A stretch of 7,272 bases of DNA from Acidobacteriota bacterium (GCA_021841795.1 JAKCDN010000151.1:1-7272), one strand, 5' to 3'; shown: positions 1 through 6,637, counted from the first letter of the stretch. Notes: generated from the letters alone by a model not told the origin. Program-made: numbers and translations.

Positions 1-1071
1 GGCGATTACATCCGTTCGGTGAGTCGCCACTTTGGCACGGACCATACGGAGCTGGATCTGAACGACGGAGCCAACCTTGCCGATGTGATCGCTGAGTTTC
101 CGTACTACTCCGATGAGCCGAGCGCGGACGCAGGCGCAGTGCCGGTGTGGTATCTGGCGGCGATGAGCCGGCGGCAGGTGACGGTGGCGCTGAGCGGCGA
201 GGGCGCGGACGAGCTGTTCGGCGGCTATCTCACGTATCAGGCGGACCGCTACTATCGCGGGTTCTCCAAGGTGCCGCAGAGTTTGTTGTCGGCGGCATTG
301 GGAGTGGCGCGGCGCCTGCCGGCGTCGGACGAGAAGATTGGCTTCGAGTACAAGGTGAAGCGGTTTCTGCAGGGCTCGATGCTCAGCCCGGAGGCGGCGC
401 ACATCTTCTGGAACGGCACGTTTTCGGAGCAGGAAAAGCACGGCCTGTTCGCGCATGCCAATGCTGCTCCGATGCGGCAAGTGCTGAACCAGATGCGGCC
501 CGGCAACAGTTATGAGCGGTTTCTGGATTTCGACCAGAGGTATTCGCTGCCGGACGGGCTACTCTATAAGGTAGACCGGATGAGCATGGCCCATGCGGTG
601 GAGGTGCGCCCTCCGTTTCTGGATGAGCGGATTGTCGAGTTTGCCGCGCGGCTGCCCATGCAGTTCAAGATTTCGGGGCGTGAGAGTAAGGTGGTGCTGC
701 GGCGGCTGATGAAGGATGTGCTCCCGCCGGAGGTTCTGCAGCGGCCGAAGATCGGCTTCGATATCCCCATTCACGACTGGTTCCGCGGCGCGCTGCGTCC
801 TCTGCTGCTGGATACGCTGCACGAGAGGGCAGTGAATGAGAGTGGGCTGTTTCACTGGCCTGTGCTGGAGTGCCTGCTGGATCAGCACATGCAGCGGAGG
901 ACGAACTGGGGGTACCATCTATGGGGTTTGCTGACCCTGATGCTTTGGATGCGGCGGTGGAAGGTGGAAGCGCCGTCAGCGGCGCCGGACGTGACCGCCG
1001 ATCCGGAAGAATCTCTGGCGGCGCTCTCGTTGCCGTGTCAGCCTGCCTCGTATTCTGCGCAAATATCGTAA
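1..1071 (+). CDS. asnB: Asparagine synthase (glutamine-hydrolysing), C-terminal synthetase domain, 5'-truncated
   Basis: The frame is open from base 1, so the gene starts upstream; 356 residues are visible. They belong to the synthetase domain, which adenylates aspartate (or a related carboxylate) and transfers ammonia to it. Seen: DEPSADAG near 112-135, SGEGADELFGGY at 193-228, the block DGLLYKVDRMSMAHAVEVRP with PFLDERIVEFA after it (553-645), and KIGFDIPIHDWF near 748-783. These are the usual conserved blocks of the AsnB synthetase domain. The N-terminal glutaminase (Cys2) and the SGGxDS ATP loop would lie before the window. The domain appears to end near WMRRW (about 960). The last 36 residues (961-1068) are a low-complexity Ala/Pro/Ser tail that exists only where the next gene overlaps in another frame. 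AsnB paralogues often sit in exopolysaccharide or exosortase loci, where they may amidate sugars or peptides rather than make free asparagine; the glycosyltransferase next door fits that, but this is inference. Confidence 0.93.
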   Translation, partial: GDYIRSVSRHFGTDHTELDLNDGANLADVIAEFPYYSDEPSADAGAVPVWYLAAMSRRQVTVALSGEGADELFGGYLTYQADRYYRGFSKVPQSLLSAALGVARRLPASDEKIGFEYKVKRFLQGSMLSPEAAHIFWNGTFSEQEKHGLFAHANAAPMRQVLNQMRPGNSYERFLDFDQRYSLPDGLLYKVDRMSMAHAVEVRPPFLDERIVEFAARLPMQFKISGRESKVVLRRLMKDVLPPEVLQRPKIGFDIPIHDWFRGALRPLLLDTLHERAVNESGLFHWPVLECLLDQHMQRRTNWGYHLWGLLTLMLWMRRWKVEAPSAAPDVTADPEESLAALSLPCQPASYSAQIS

Positions 1072-2771
1072 GCCCGCCGCATCTGATGGACGATGTGGAC
1101 GCCGTGCAGGCGCAGATTGCGCGCACGATGCTGGCGAGCGGCGACTGGGTGACGGCACGGCTGGACGGCGTGGCGTATCTCGAAAAATCGCCGCTCATCT
1201 ACTGGATGATGGCTGCATCGTACCGCGTGCTGGGCGTGCGCGACTGGGCGGCGCGACTGCCGCTGGCGCTGGCCGCGGTGCTGCTTTGCTGGGTGACGTA
1301 TCGCTTTGGCCGGTGGGCGATGGGCGAGCGCGCCGGCGTGTATGCAGGCGTGAGCCTGGCCACTGCAGCGGGGCTGTATCTTTTCACGCGCATTCTGATT
1401 CCCGACGCCACGCTGACGCTGACGATGACGGCGGCGCTGTGGGCGGCGATGCGGCTGCTGGAGCCCGATGAACCGCGGCGCGGCATTTGGATCGTGACGC
1501 TGGGCGCGGCGCTAGGATGCGGGCTGTTGCTGAAGGGACTGATCGCGGTGGTCTTTCCCGCTCTGGCGCTGGGCGCGTATCTGGTGGTGACTCGGCAGTT
1601 GTTCCGGTGGGAGACGTGGCGGCGGCTGGCGCCGGGCCGCGTGATGCTGACCGCGCTGGTGATTGCCGCGCCTTGGCACTGGCTGGCGATGGTGCGCAAT
1701 CCGCCGCTGTTTGCGTTCTCGATGCACAGCGGGCCGGGCGAGTATCGCGGCTTCTTCTGGTTCTACTTTTTCAACGAGCACCTGCTGCGCTTTCTGAACC
1801 TGCGCTATCCGCGCGATTACAACACGGTGCCGCGGGTGCTGTTCTGGGCGCTGAATCTGGTGTGGCTGTTTCCGTGGTCGGCGTATCTGCCGGGAGCGGC
1901 GAGGCTGAGCTATTCGGCGGAGTCGCGCGCGGGGCGCGTGCGGCTGCTGGCGCTGTGCTGGATTGGCGCGGTGATGGTGTTCTTCACCTTCTCGACGACG
2001 CAGGAGTACTACTCGATGCCCATCTATCCGGCGATGGCGCTACTGATTGGTTCGGCGCTGGCGGAGGGCCGGTTTTTCCGCTGGGGCTCACGGATTCTGG
2101 TGGGCTTGTCCGCGCTGCTGGCCGTCGTGCTGGGCACGCTGCTGGCTCTGGTGGCGCGGGTGCATGTGACGGGCGAGATTGCGCAGGCGCTGGTGCAGCA
2201 TCCGGAGATGTACACGCTCTCGCTGGGTCACATGGGCGACCTGACGCTGGCCGCGTTTGCGTACCTGAAGCTGCCGCTGGCTGTGGCGGTGGTGGCCTTT
2301 GCAGGGGGATGCGCGGGACTATGGCTGGCGCGGGGCAGCACGGCGAAGACGGTGGCGGTGCTGGCCGCGATGATGATTGTCTTCTTCCAGGCCGCGCGTC
2401 TGGCGCTGGTGCGCTTTGACGATTATCTGGGCTCGTATCCGCTGACGGAACGGCTGATGGAAGGCCCGCCCGGCCAGTTGATTGAGGCCGATGCGTACTA
2501 TGCGTTCTCGTCGGTCTTCTTCTACACAAACCGGACGGCGCTCTTGTGGAATGGACGCAAGGACAACCTGGAGTACGGTTCGTATGCGCCGAATGCGCCG
2601 AAGGTCTTCATCGGCGACGCGGAGTTCCAGCGGCTATGGACAAGCGGCGCGCGCTACTATCTGCTGGCCTATGACACCGACCTTCTGCGCGTGGCGGAAC
2701 TGACGGGCAAGGACCGCGTGCATGTAGTGGCCGAGAACAGCGGCAACAGCCTGGTGACGAATCTGCCGTAA
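921..2771 (+). CDS. ArnT/PMT-like membrane glycosyltransferase (GT-C fold, GT83-like)
   Basis: 616-residue polytopic inner-membrane protein, probably transferring a sugar from a polyprenyl-phosphate donor to a lipid or glycan on the periplasmic side. Seen (numbered from the ATG at 921): a first hydrophobic helix at about 33-50; a first periplasmic loop with acidic MDDVDA (56-61), where GT-C enzymes keep catalytic acids; then ARTMLASGDWVTARLDG and YLEKSPLIYW (86-95), a strong match to the ArnT-type block. There are many further hydrophobic segments up to about 495, with FNEHLLRF (284-291) and STTQEYYSMPIYPAMALL (358-375). A soluble C-terminal part of about 110 residues follows. The ATG at 921 was chosen because a G-rich run (908-912) lies 8 nt upstream. 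A GTG at 870 and a GTG at 957 are alternatives. The start cannot be much later, because TM1 and the acidic loop are needed. It overlaps asnB by 151 bp in another frame. The true sugar and acceptor are not readable from sequence. Confidence 0.9.
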   Translation: MGFADPDALDAAVEGGSAVSGAGRDRRSGRISGGALVAVSACLVFCANIVSPPHLMDDVDAVQAQIARTMLASGDWVTARLDGVAYLEKSPLIYWMMAASYRVLGVRDWAARLPLALAAVLLCWVTYRFGRWAMGERAGVYAGVSLATAAGLYLFTRILIPDATLTLTMTAALWAAMRLLEPDEPRRGIWIVTLGAALGCGLLLKGLIAVVFPALALGAYLVVTRQLFRWETWRRLAPGRVMLTALVIAAPWHWLAMVRNPPLFAFSMHSGPGEYRGFFWFYFFNEHLLRFLNLRYPRDYNTVPRVLFWALNLVWLFPWSAYLPGAARLSYSAESRAGRVRLLALCWIGAVMVFFTFSTTQEYYSMPIYPAMALLIGSALAEGRFFRWGSRILVGLSALLAVVLGTLLALVARVHVTGEIAQALVQHPEMYTLSLGHMGDLTLAAFAYLKLPLAVAVVAFAGGCAGLWLARGSTAKTVAVLAAMMIVFFQAARLALVRFDDYLGSYPLTERLMEGPPGQLIEADAYYAFSSVFFYTNRTALLWNGRKDNLEYGSYAPNAPKVFIGDAEFQRLWTSGARYYLLAYDTDLLRVAELTGKDRVHVVAENSGNSLVTNLP

Positions 2772-2794
2772 CTTCGTGCGATGATCGTGCGCGG

Positions 2795-3685
2795 CTATTT
2801 GCGCCTGGCGCGTTCGCGCTGGAGTTCGCGATACAACTCGCTCTTGGACTGGCCGGTTTCACGGGCGAGGCGCTTGAGGGCTTCCTTTTCGTCGAGGCCG
2901 AATTCGGACTGCAGGCTCGCGATGCGCGCGGCGATTGTTTCCTGGTTTTGGATGGGAGCGCCGGCGGAGCGGACAGGGGCTTCGACGAGCAGGACGAATT
3001 CACCACGGATGCGTTCGCGATCGGCGAGCGCGTGGCGGAGTTCGGCGACGCTGCCGCGGAGGAATTCTTCGTGGAGCTTGGTCAGTTCGCGCGCGAGGAT
3101 GATGCGGAGCGCAGGTCCGAAGACGGATTCAAGATCGGCGAGGGTGTCGGCGATGCGATGCGGCGCTTCATAGAAGATGAGGGTCTGCGCGGTGTCGTGC
3201 GGTGCGGCGGCGAGGGCTTCGAGGCGCGTCCGGCGGGCGCCGGCCTTTTCCGGCAGGAAGCCGAGGAAGGTGAACTCCGCAGTGGGCAGGCCGGAGGCGA
3301 TGAGCGCGGTGAGTGCGGCGTTGGCGCCGGGGATGGGGATGACGGGGACGCCGGCGGCGATGGCTTCTGCTGCGAGGAGTACGCCGGGGTCGCTGATGCC
3401 GGGCATGCCTGCGTCGGAGACGACGGCGATGGCGTTGCCGCGCTGAATCTCGGCGATGAACTCGGCGGCGCGGGCGCGCTCGTTGTGCTCATGGCAACTG
3501 ACGGTGGGCGTGGCGATGCCGTAGTGGTTGAGGAGTTTCTGGGTCTGGCGCGTGTCTTCGCAGGCGATGCGGCTGGCGCGGCGGAGGACGTCGAGAGCGC
3601 GGAGGGTGATGTCGCCGAGGTTGCCGATGGGCGTGGCGACGAGATAGAGGCCGGGAGCGAGCGGGGCTGATTCTTCGCCGGACAT
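2795..3685 (-). CDS. rsmI: 16S rRNA (cytidine(1402)-2'-O)-methyltransferase RsmI
   Basis: Cytoplasmic SAM-dependent enzyme that 2'-O-methylates C1402 in the decoding centre of 16S rRNA, in concert with RsmH in most bacteria. The 296-residue product has the complete tetrapyrrole-methylase-fold signature in order: LVATPIGNLGD (15-25), CEDTR (42-46), VSDAGMPGISDPG (89-101), PGANA (119-123), FYEAPHR (171-177) and GEFVLLVE (228-235). The C-terminal helical tail, common in RsmI, has DEKEALKRLARETG (265-278). Length is normal for the family. The ATG at 3685 was chosen: it leaves about 12 residues before the first strand and 7 bp after the upstream gene. A GTG at 3712 in the same frame would add nine residues and overlap that gene by 20 bp. 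Neither start has a convincing Shine-Dalgarno, so translational coupling to the upstream gene is likely. It converges on the glycosyltransferase gene with only 23 bp between the stops and no obvious terminator hairpin. Confidence 0.95.
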   Translation of the reverse strand: MSGEESAPLAPGLYLVATPIGNLGDITLRALDVLRRASRIACEDTRQTQKLLNHYGIATPTVSCHEHNERARAAEFIAEIQRGNAIAVVSDAGMPGISDPGVLLAAEAIAAGVPVIPIPGANAALTALIASGLPTAEFTFLGFLPEKAGARRTRLEALAAAPHDTAQTLIFYEAPHRIADTLADLESVFGPALRIILARELTKLHEEFLRGSVAELRHALADRERIRGEFVLLVEAPVRSAGAPIQNQETIAARIASLQSEFGLDEKEALKRLARETGQSKSELYRELQRERARRK

Positions 3686-3692
3686 GAGGATG

Positions 3693-4805
3693 CTATTCGC
3701 TGGCGTCTTCACGCTCGATGCGGCGCTGCTCGGCGAGCAGGGACATGGAGCTCATGAGGTTCTGCACGCTGACGATGCCGACGACGCGGCCGCTTTCTGT
3801 GACTGGAATGAGCGTGAGTCCATGGCCGGCGTTGAGGCGGCGGATGGTAGCGCCGAGCGTGTCCTCTGGCCGGGCGACCTGGAAGGCGCGGGACATGACG
3901 GACTGAATGTAGCCGTTGCCGTCGCTGCGAAGCGCATCGACGATGCGCTGGCGTGAGACGATGCCGACGAGCTGCGGGCCGCGCACCACGGGAAAGTCGT
4001 CCTGGAGGGAATGGATGCAGCGGGTGAGCGCGTCGGCGAGGGTGTCCGATGGGGAGAGCGTGGCGAAGTCGGTGAGCATGACTTCGCGCATGTGTACGGT
4101 ATCCACGACGGACTGGAAGAAGACGCCCTGGTCCTCAATCTGCGCGCCCACCATGATGAAGAAGCCGGCGATGATGAGCCATGGGCTTTGCAGCAGCATG
4201 CCGCCGATCATGGCGGCGAGAGCGAGCAACTGGCCCACGCCGCTGGCGGCGCGTCCGGCAGGTGCGAGTCCATGCGCGCGGGCAAAGTTGCCGCGCAAGA
4301 GGCGGCCGCCGTCCAGCGGGTAGGCAGGCAGCAGATGCAGCGCAGCCATTCCGAGCTGCATCCAGATGAGCGAGCGCAGCAGCCACGCCGCGCTGATCCA
4401 TGGCTGTTCAAAGAGACGAAGGTCCGGCCCGGCCGCGCCGAGCAGAGCCACAGCGAGAACCACGGCGGTGAGGGCGTTGGCGAGCGGACCAACAAAGGCG
4501 AGAGCAAACTGGCCGATGCCTTTGTTGGAGCCCTCCTGACTCTCAGGATTGGCGTAGGCGAAGAGGCCGCCGATGGGCAGCAGAAGCACGGCGCGCAGGC
4601 GCAGGCCGAGCCACGCGGCGGTGATGAGGCGCGCGGCTTCCCGCACGACCACTGCGAAAGCGAGTACGAGGAAGAGACCGAGGCCGCGCAGAACGCCGCT
4701 ATTGCCGCTGAGCAGCAGGCAGACGGCGGCGAGCAGCGGAAAGAAGGCATGGATGCGGAGTTCAACACCCATCCAGCGGCCCATCGGGAGTGACCAGCCT
4801 CGCAT
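3693..4805 (-). CDS. M50 (site-2-protease-like) membrane protein with tandem CBS domains; zinc site degenerate, predicted pseudoprotease
   Basis: 370-residue inner-membrane protein of the SpoIVFB-like group of M50 proteins. The N-terminal 220 residues are hydrophobic, with about six membrane segments. Family landmarks are present: GVELRIHAFFPLL (13-25), FVGPLAN (104-110) and LLPAYPLDGGRLLR (158-171). Two CBS domains follow at about 240-292 (VMLTDFATLSPSDTLADAL; FPVVRGPQLVGIVSRQ) and 302-356 (VMSRAFQVARPEDTL; LIPVTESGRVVGIVSVQNL). CBS pairs usually bind adenine nucleotides; in SpoIVFB the CBS domain is known to bind ATP. Odd: where HExxH belongs (55-59) it reads REAAR, so both histidine zinc ligands are Arg. 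The Asn that normally precedes LLP by one residue is His157. The third ligand, Asp165, and the general base Glu56 remain. Proteolysis is therefore unlikely; a binding, scaffold or regulatory role is inferred. The start at 4805 is the furthest ATG; Met8 (4784) is an alternative. Probably co-transcribed with rsmI. Confidence 0.9.
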   Translation of the reverse strand: MRGWSLPMGRWMGVELRIHAFFPLLAAVCLLLSGNSGVLRGLGLFLVLAFAVVVREAARLITAAWLGLRLRAVLLLPIGGLFAYANPESQEGSNKGIGQFALAFVGPLANALTAVVLAVALLGAAGPDLRLFEQPWISAAWLLRSLIWMQLGMAALHLLPAYPLDGGRLLRGNFARAHGLAPAGRAASGVGQLLALAAMIGGMLLQSPWLIIAGFFIMVGAQIEDQGVFFQSVVDTVHMREVMLTDFATLSPSDTLADALTRCIHSLQDDFPVVRGPQLVGIVSRQRIVDALRSDGNGYIQSVMSRAFQVARPEDTLGATIRRLNAGHGLTLIPVTESGRVVGIVSVQNLMSSMSLLAEQRRIEREDASE

Positions 4806-4861
4806 ACGGCAATTGTAGAGGGTCGGGGCTGAGAGGCGACGGTCATTTATGCTGGTTCGCG
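4806..4861. promoter_or_regulatory. Divergent intergenic spacer, putative back-to-back promoters
   Basis: The 56 bp between the divergent M50 and rsmD starts must hold the promoters of both if each begins a transcript. On the minus strand TACAAT (4816-4811) is one base off the -10 consensus and lies 5 bp before the ATG at 4805, so transcription would start at or next to that codon. On the plus strand TATGCT (4847-4852) is a weaker -10 match 9 bp before the rsmD ATG. No good -35 is seen for either, and neither start codon has a clear Shine-Dalgarno, so leaderless messages are possible. This is pattern matching only. Confidence 0.35.
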
Positions 4862-5422
4862 ATGCGCATTATTGCAGGGCAGTACCGGTCGCGGGTTTTG
4901 GAGGCGCCGGCGGGCATGGCGACGCGGCCGACGAGCGACCGGCTGCGGGAGACGCTTTTCAATGTGCTGACGCCGAGGATGGAGGGATGCGCGTTTGCGG
5001 ATTTGTATGCGGGCTCGGGCGCGGTGGGGCTGGAGGCGCTGAGCCGCGGCGCGGCGCGCGTGGTGTGTGTGGAGCGCGGGCCAGCGGCGCTGAAGGCGCT
5101 GCGCGGGAATCTGGTGCGGCTTGGCGTGACGGAAGGCCTGCGCGTGGAAGCGGCGAGTGTGCCGGCGTGGCTGAAGCGAGCGCAGGGACCGTGGGACATT
5201 GTGTTTCTCGATCCGCCGTATGAAGCGGAGGAGGAGTACGAGCGCACGCTGGGTGCGCTGGGCGGAGTGGCGGCGGGTCTGCTGGCCGAGGGCGCGGTGG
5301 TGATTGCCGAGCATCGAAGAAAGACGAAGTTGGAAGATGGATATGGCGTGTTGCGGCGCGTGCGGCTGCTGGAGCAGGGCGATGCCGCGCTGAGTTTCTT
5401 TGAGGCCGAAGCTGGCCTGTAG
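4862..5422 (+). CDS. rsmD: 16S rRNA (guanine(966)-N(2))-methyltransferase RsmD
   Basis: Class I SAM-dependent methyltransferase that modifies G966 (E. coli numbering) of 16S rRNA in the small subunit during assembly. The 186-residue product carries the standard set: the N-terminal MRIIAGQYRSR, then RPTSDRLRETLFN (22-34), the SAM-binding motif FADLYAGSGAVGLEALSRGA (45-64), the acidic strand end VCVERG (68-73), the catalytic DIVFLDPPY (112-120), and a C-terminal GDAALSFFE (173-181) corresponding to the usual GDT-x-L-x-F ending. Length is typical. The ATG at 4862 was chosen because family members begin MRIIAG; the frame stays open upstream to 4790, but that stretch would run into the divergent gene. 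No strong Shine-Dalgarno is visible. The frequent partner coaD is not next to it here; instead a GH130 gene follows after 16 bp. Confidence 0.95.
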   Translation: MRIIAGQYRSRVLEAPAGMATRPTSDRLRETLFNVLTPRMEGCAFADLYAGSGAVGLEALSRGAARVVCVERGPAALKALRGNLVRLGVTEGLRVEAASVPAWLKRAQGPWDIVFLDPPYEAEEEYERTLGALGGVAAGLLAEGAVVIAEHRRKTKLEDGYGVLRRVRLLEQGDAALSFFEAEAGL

Positions 5423-5426
5423 CGAT

Positions 5427-5434
5427 GGAGAGGA
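5427..5434 (+). promoter_or_regulatory. Ribosome binding site for the GH130 gene
   Basis: GGAGAGGA lies in the 16-bp gap after the rsmD stop. Its GGAG core is 8 nt, and its AGGA core 4 nt, before the GTG at 5439. It is the clearest Shine-Dalgarno in the window and decides the start: the GTG leads into a short basic segment and a hydrophobic stretch that reads as a signal peptide. The frame is open back to a TTG at 5400, but that start would lie inside rsmD. Confidence 0.7.
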
Positions 5435-5438
5435 TGCC

Positions 5439-6548
5439 GTGAAGAACAGGGTGAAGTGGATGGCGTGCGCAGCGCTGGGATGGGCCGCGATGGGTTTTGG
5501 ACAGACGAGCGCGTCGTGGGGGATTGGGCCGTGGACGCGGCCGGCGGAAGGGAATCCGGTGATTACGCCGAATGCGGCTTCGACGTTCATGGATCCGATC
5601 GCGAAGAAGCCGATTCAGTGGGAGGCGCTGCACACGTTCAACCCGGCGGCGGTGGTGCGCGGCGGCAAGGTGTACTTGCTGTATCGCGCGGAGGACAACA
5701 CGGGCGCGATGGCGATTGGCGGGCACACCTCGCGGCTGGGGCTGGCGGAGAGCAAGGACGGCATTCACTTCAAGCGCAGGGGCGAGCCGGTGTTCTATCC
5801 GGCGGAGGATGGGCAGAAGGCGCGCGAGTGGCCGGGCGGCGTGGAGGATCCGCGCATTGTGGAGTCGCCGGACGGGATGTATGTGCTGACGTATACGCAG
5901 TGGAATCGCGAGACGTATTCGGTGGGGATTGCGACCTCGCGCGACCTGCTGCACTGGACGAAGTACGGGCCGGCGTTTCTGACGGCGAAGGGCGGCAAGT
6001 ATGCGCACCTGCAGTACAAGTCAGCGGGGATTGTGACGCGGCTCGAAAAAGGGCGGCTGGTGGCGGCGCAGATCAGCGGGCTCTACTGGATGTACTGGGG
6101 CGAGGGCGCGATTCACCTGGCGACGTCGAAGGACCTGATTCACTGGGAGCCGGTGGAGGACCAGCGCGGCGACCCGGTGGAGCTGCTGCGGCCACGGGCG
6201 GGGCACTTTGACAGCTCGTTTCCTGAGACGGGCCCGCCTCCTGTGCTGACCGAGGCGGGCATCGTGATGCTCTACAACGGCAAGAATGCGGCGACAGGCG
6301 GCGACCCGCAGTTGGGGCCGGGCGCGTATGCCGCGGGTGAAGCGCTGTTCGGCGCGAGCAATCCTGCGCTGCTTCTAAACCAGAGGCAGCAGCCGGTGCT
6401 GAAACCCGAGCTGCCGTATGAGAAGACGGGCCAGTACGCGGCGGGAACGACCTTTGCCGAGGGGCTGGTGTGGTTCCACAAGCGGTGGTTTTTGTACTAC
6501 GGCTGCGCGGATTCGCTGGTGGCGGTGGCTACGGCGGCGGGGGAGTAG
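5439..6548 (+). CDS. Exported GH130-family glycoside phosphorylase/hydrolase-like protein
   Basis: 369-residue protein of the five-bladed beta-propeller GH130 superfamily, whose characterised members phosphorolyse or hydrolyse beta-mannosides. Seen: a signal-peptide-like N-terminus (basic KNRVK, then WMACAALGWAAMGFG, a likely cleavage near residues 21-26); HTFNPAAV (65-72) with KVYLLYRAED (77-86); LGLAESKDGIHF (100-111); GGVEDPRI (133-140), where Asp137 corresponds to the family's catalytic Asp; repeated blade motifs TSRDLLHW (166-173) and TSKDLIHWE (229-237); HFDSSFPETGPPPVL (256-270) with MLYNGKN (277-283); and the closing WFLYYGCADSLVAVAT (350-365), a typical GH130 end. I could not decide from the sequence whether the phosphate-binding residues are complete, so phosphorylase versus hydrolase is open. 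An exported location, where free phosphate is scarce, leans slightly to hydrolase. The stop is followed by a convergent transporter gene with a hairpin spacer between. Confidence 0.88.
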   Translation: MKNRVKWMACAALGWAAMGFGQTSASWGIGPWTRPAEGNPVITPNAASTFMDPIAKKPIQWEALHTFNPAAVVRGGKVYLLYRAEDNTGAMAIGGHTSRLGLAESKDGIHFKRRGEPVFYPAEDGQKAREWPGGVEDPRIVESPDGMYVLTYTQWNRETYSVGIATSRDLLHWTKYGPAFLTAKGGKYAHLQYKSAGIVTRLEKGRLVAAQISGLYWMYWGEGAIHLATSKDLIHWEPVEDQRGDPVELLRPRAGHFDSSFPETGPPPVLTEAGIVMLYNGKNAATGGDPQLGPGAYAAGEALFGASNPALLLNQRQQPVLKPELPYEKTGQYAAGTTFAEGLVWFHKRWFLYYGCADSLVAVATAAGE

Positions 6549-6577
6549 GAACCGCGGGGCTGAGATGAGTTGAGGAA

Positions 6578-6624
6578 TCCCACCTTAGCCGCTGCGCAAA
6601 AGACACGCATCGGCGAAGGCGGGG
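6578..6624. repeat. Long imperfect hairpin in convergent spacer (REP-like repeat and/or bidirectional terminator)
   Basis: The arm at 6579-6596 pairs with 6606-6623 around a 9-nt loop, CAAAAGACA. By hand, 15 of 18 positions are Watson-Crick, with three isolated mismatches (6592/6610, 6587/6615, 6582/6620) and a T-G wobble at the base. It sits 30 bp after the GH130 stop and 54 bp from the MFS stop, a place where a terminator serving both strands would be useful. There is no clear U-tract on either side, so it is not a textbook intrinsic terminator. I recall hairpins of similar form (CCACCTT..., CAAAAGACACGC, GGGGCACCC) as dispersed intergenic repeats in Acidobacteriaceae genomes; that is memory, not a search result. 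Confidence 0.6.
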
Positions 6625-6637
6625 CACCCGTTGGGTG
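6625..6637. repeat. Short perfect hairpin next to the long one
   Basis: CACCC-GTT-GGGTG is a perfect 5-bp stem with a 3-nt loop, starting immediately after the long hairpin and followed by GGGGTACC. It may be the outer part of the same repeat unit. A hairpin this short is weak evidence alone. Confidence 0.35.

Noticed and set aside
1487..2419. 310-codon plus-strand frame inside the glycosyltransferase gene
   Set aside because: Gly/Ala/Arg-rich composition without motifs, while the overlapping frame encodes the conserved ArnT-like protein.
2772..2794. Possible terminator between the convergent glycosyltransferase and rsmI genes, including two TCGTGCG copies
   Set aside because: The two 7-mers (2774-2780 and 2785-2791) are direct, not inverted; there is no stem and no T-run, so nothing supports a terminator.
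2948..3670. 240-codon open frame on the plus strand opposite rsmI
   Set aside because: It is rich in Gly, Asp, Glu and Ala with no recognisable domain, and lies fully antisense to an unmistakable RsmI. High GC makes such antisense frames common.
4784..4784. Met8 as the start of the M50-CBS protein
   Set aside because: The nearest GAGG is 13 nt upstream, longer than usual spacing. It is kept only as an alternative; the difference is seven residues.
4011..4793. 260-codon open frame on the plus strand opposite the M50-CBS gene
   Set aside because: Low-complexity, highly charged product rich in Glu, Gly, Ala and Gln; a shadow of the minus-strand gene, whose domains are clear.
4959..6008. 349-codon minus-strand frame opposite rsmD and the GH130 gene
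   Set aside because: Arg/Pro/His-rich product spanning two real genes on the other strand; typical GC-driven antisense artefact.
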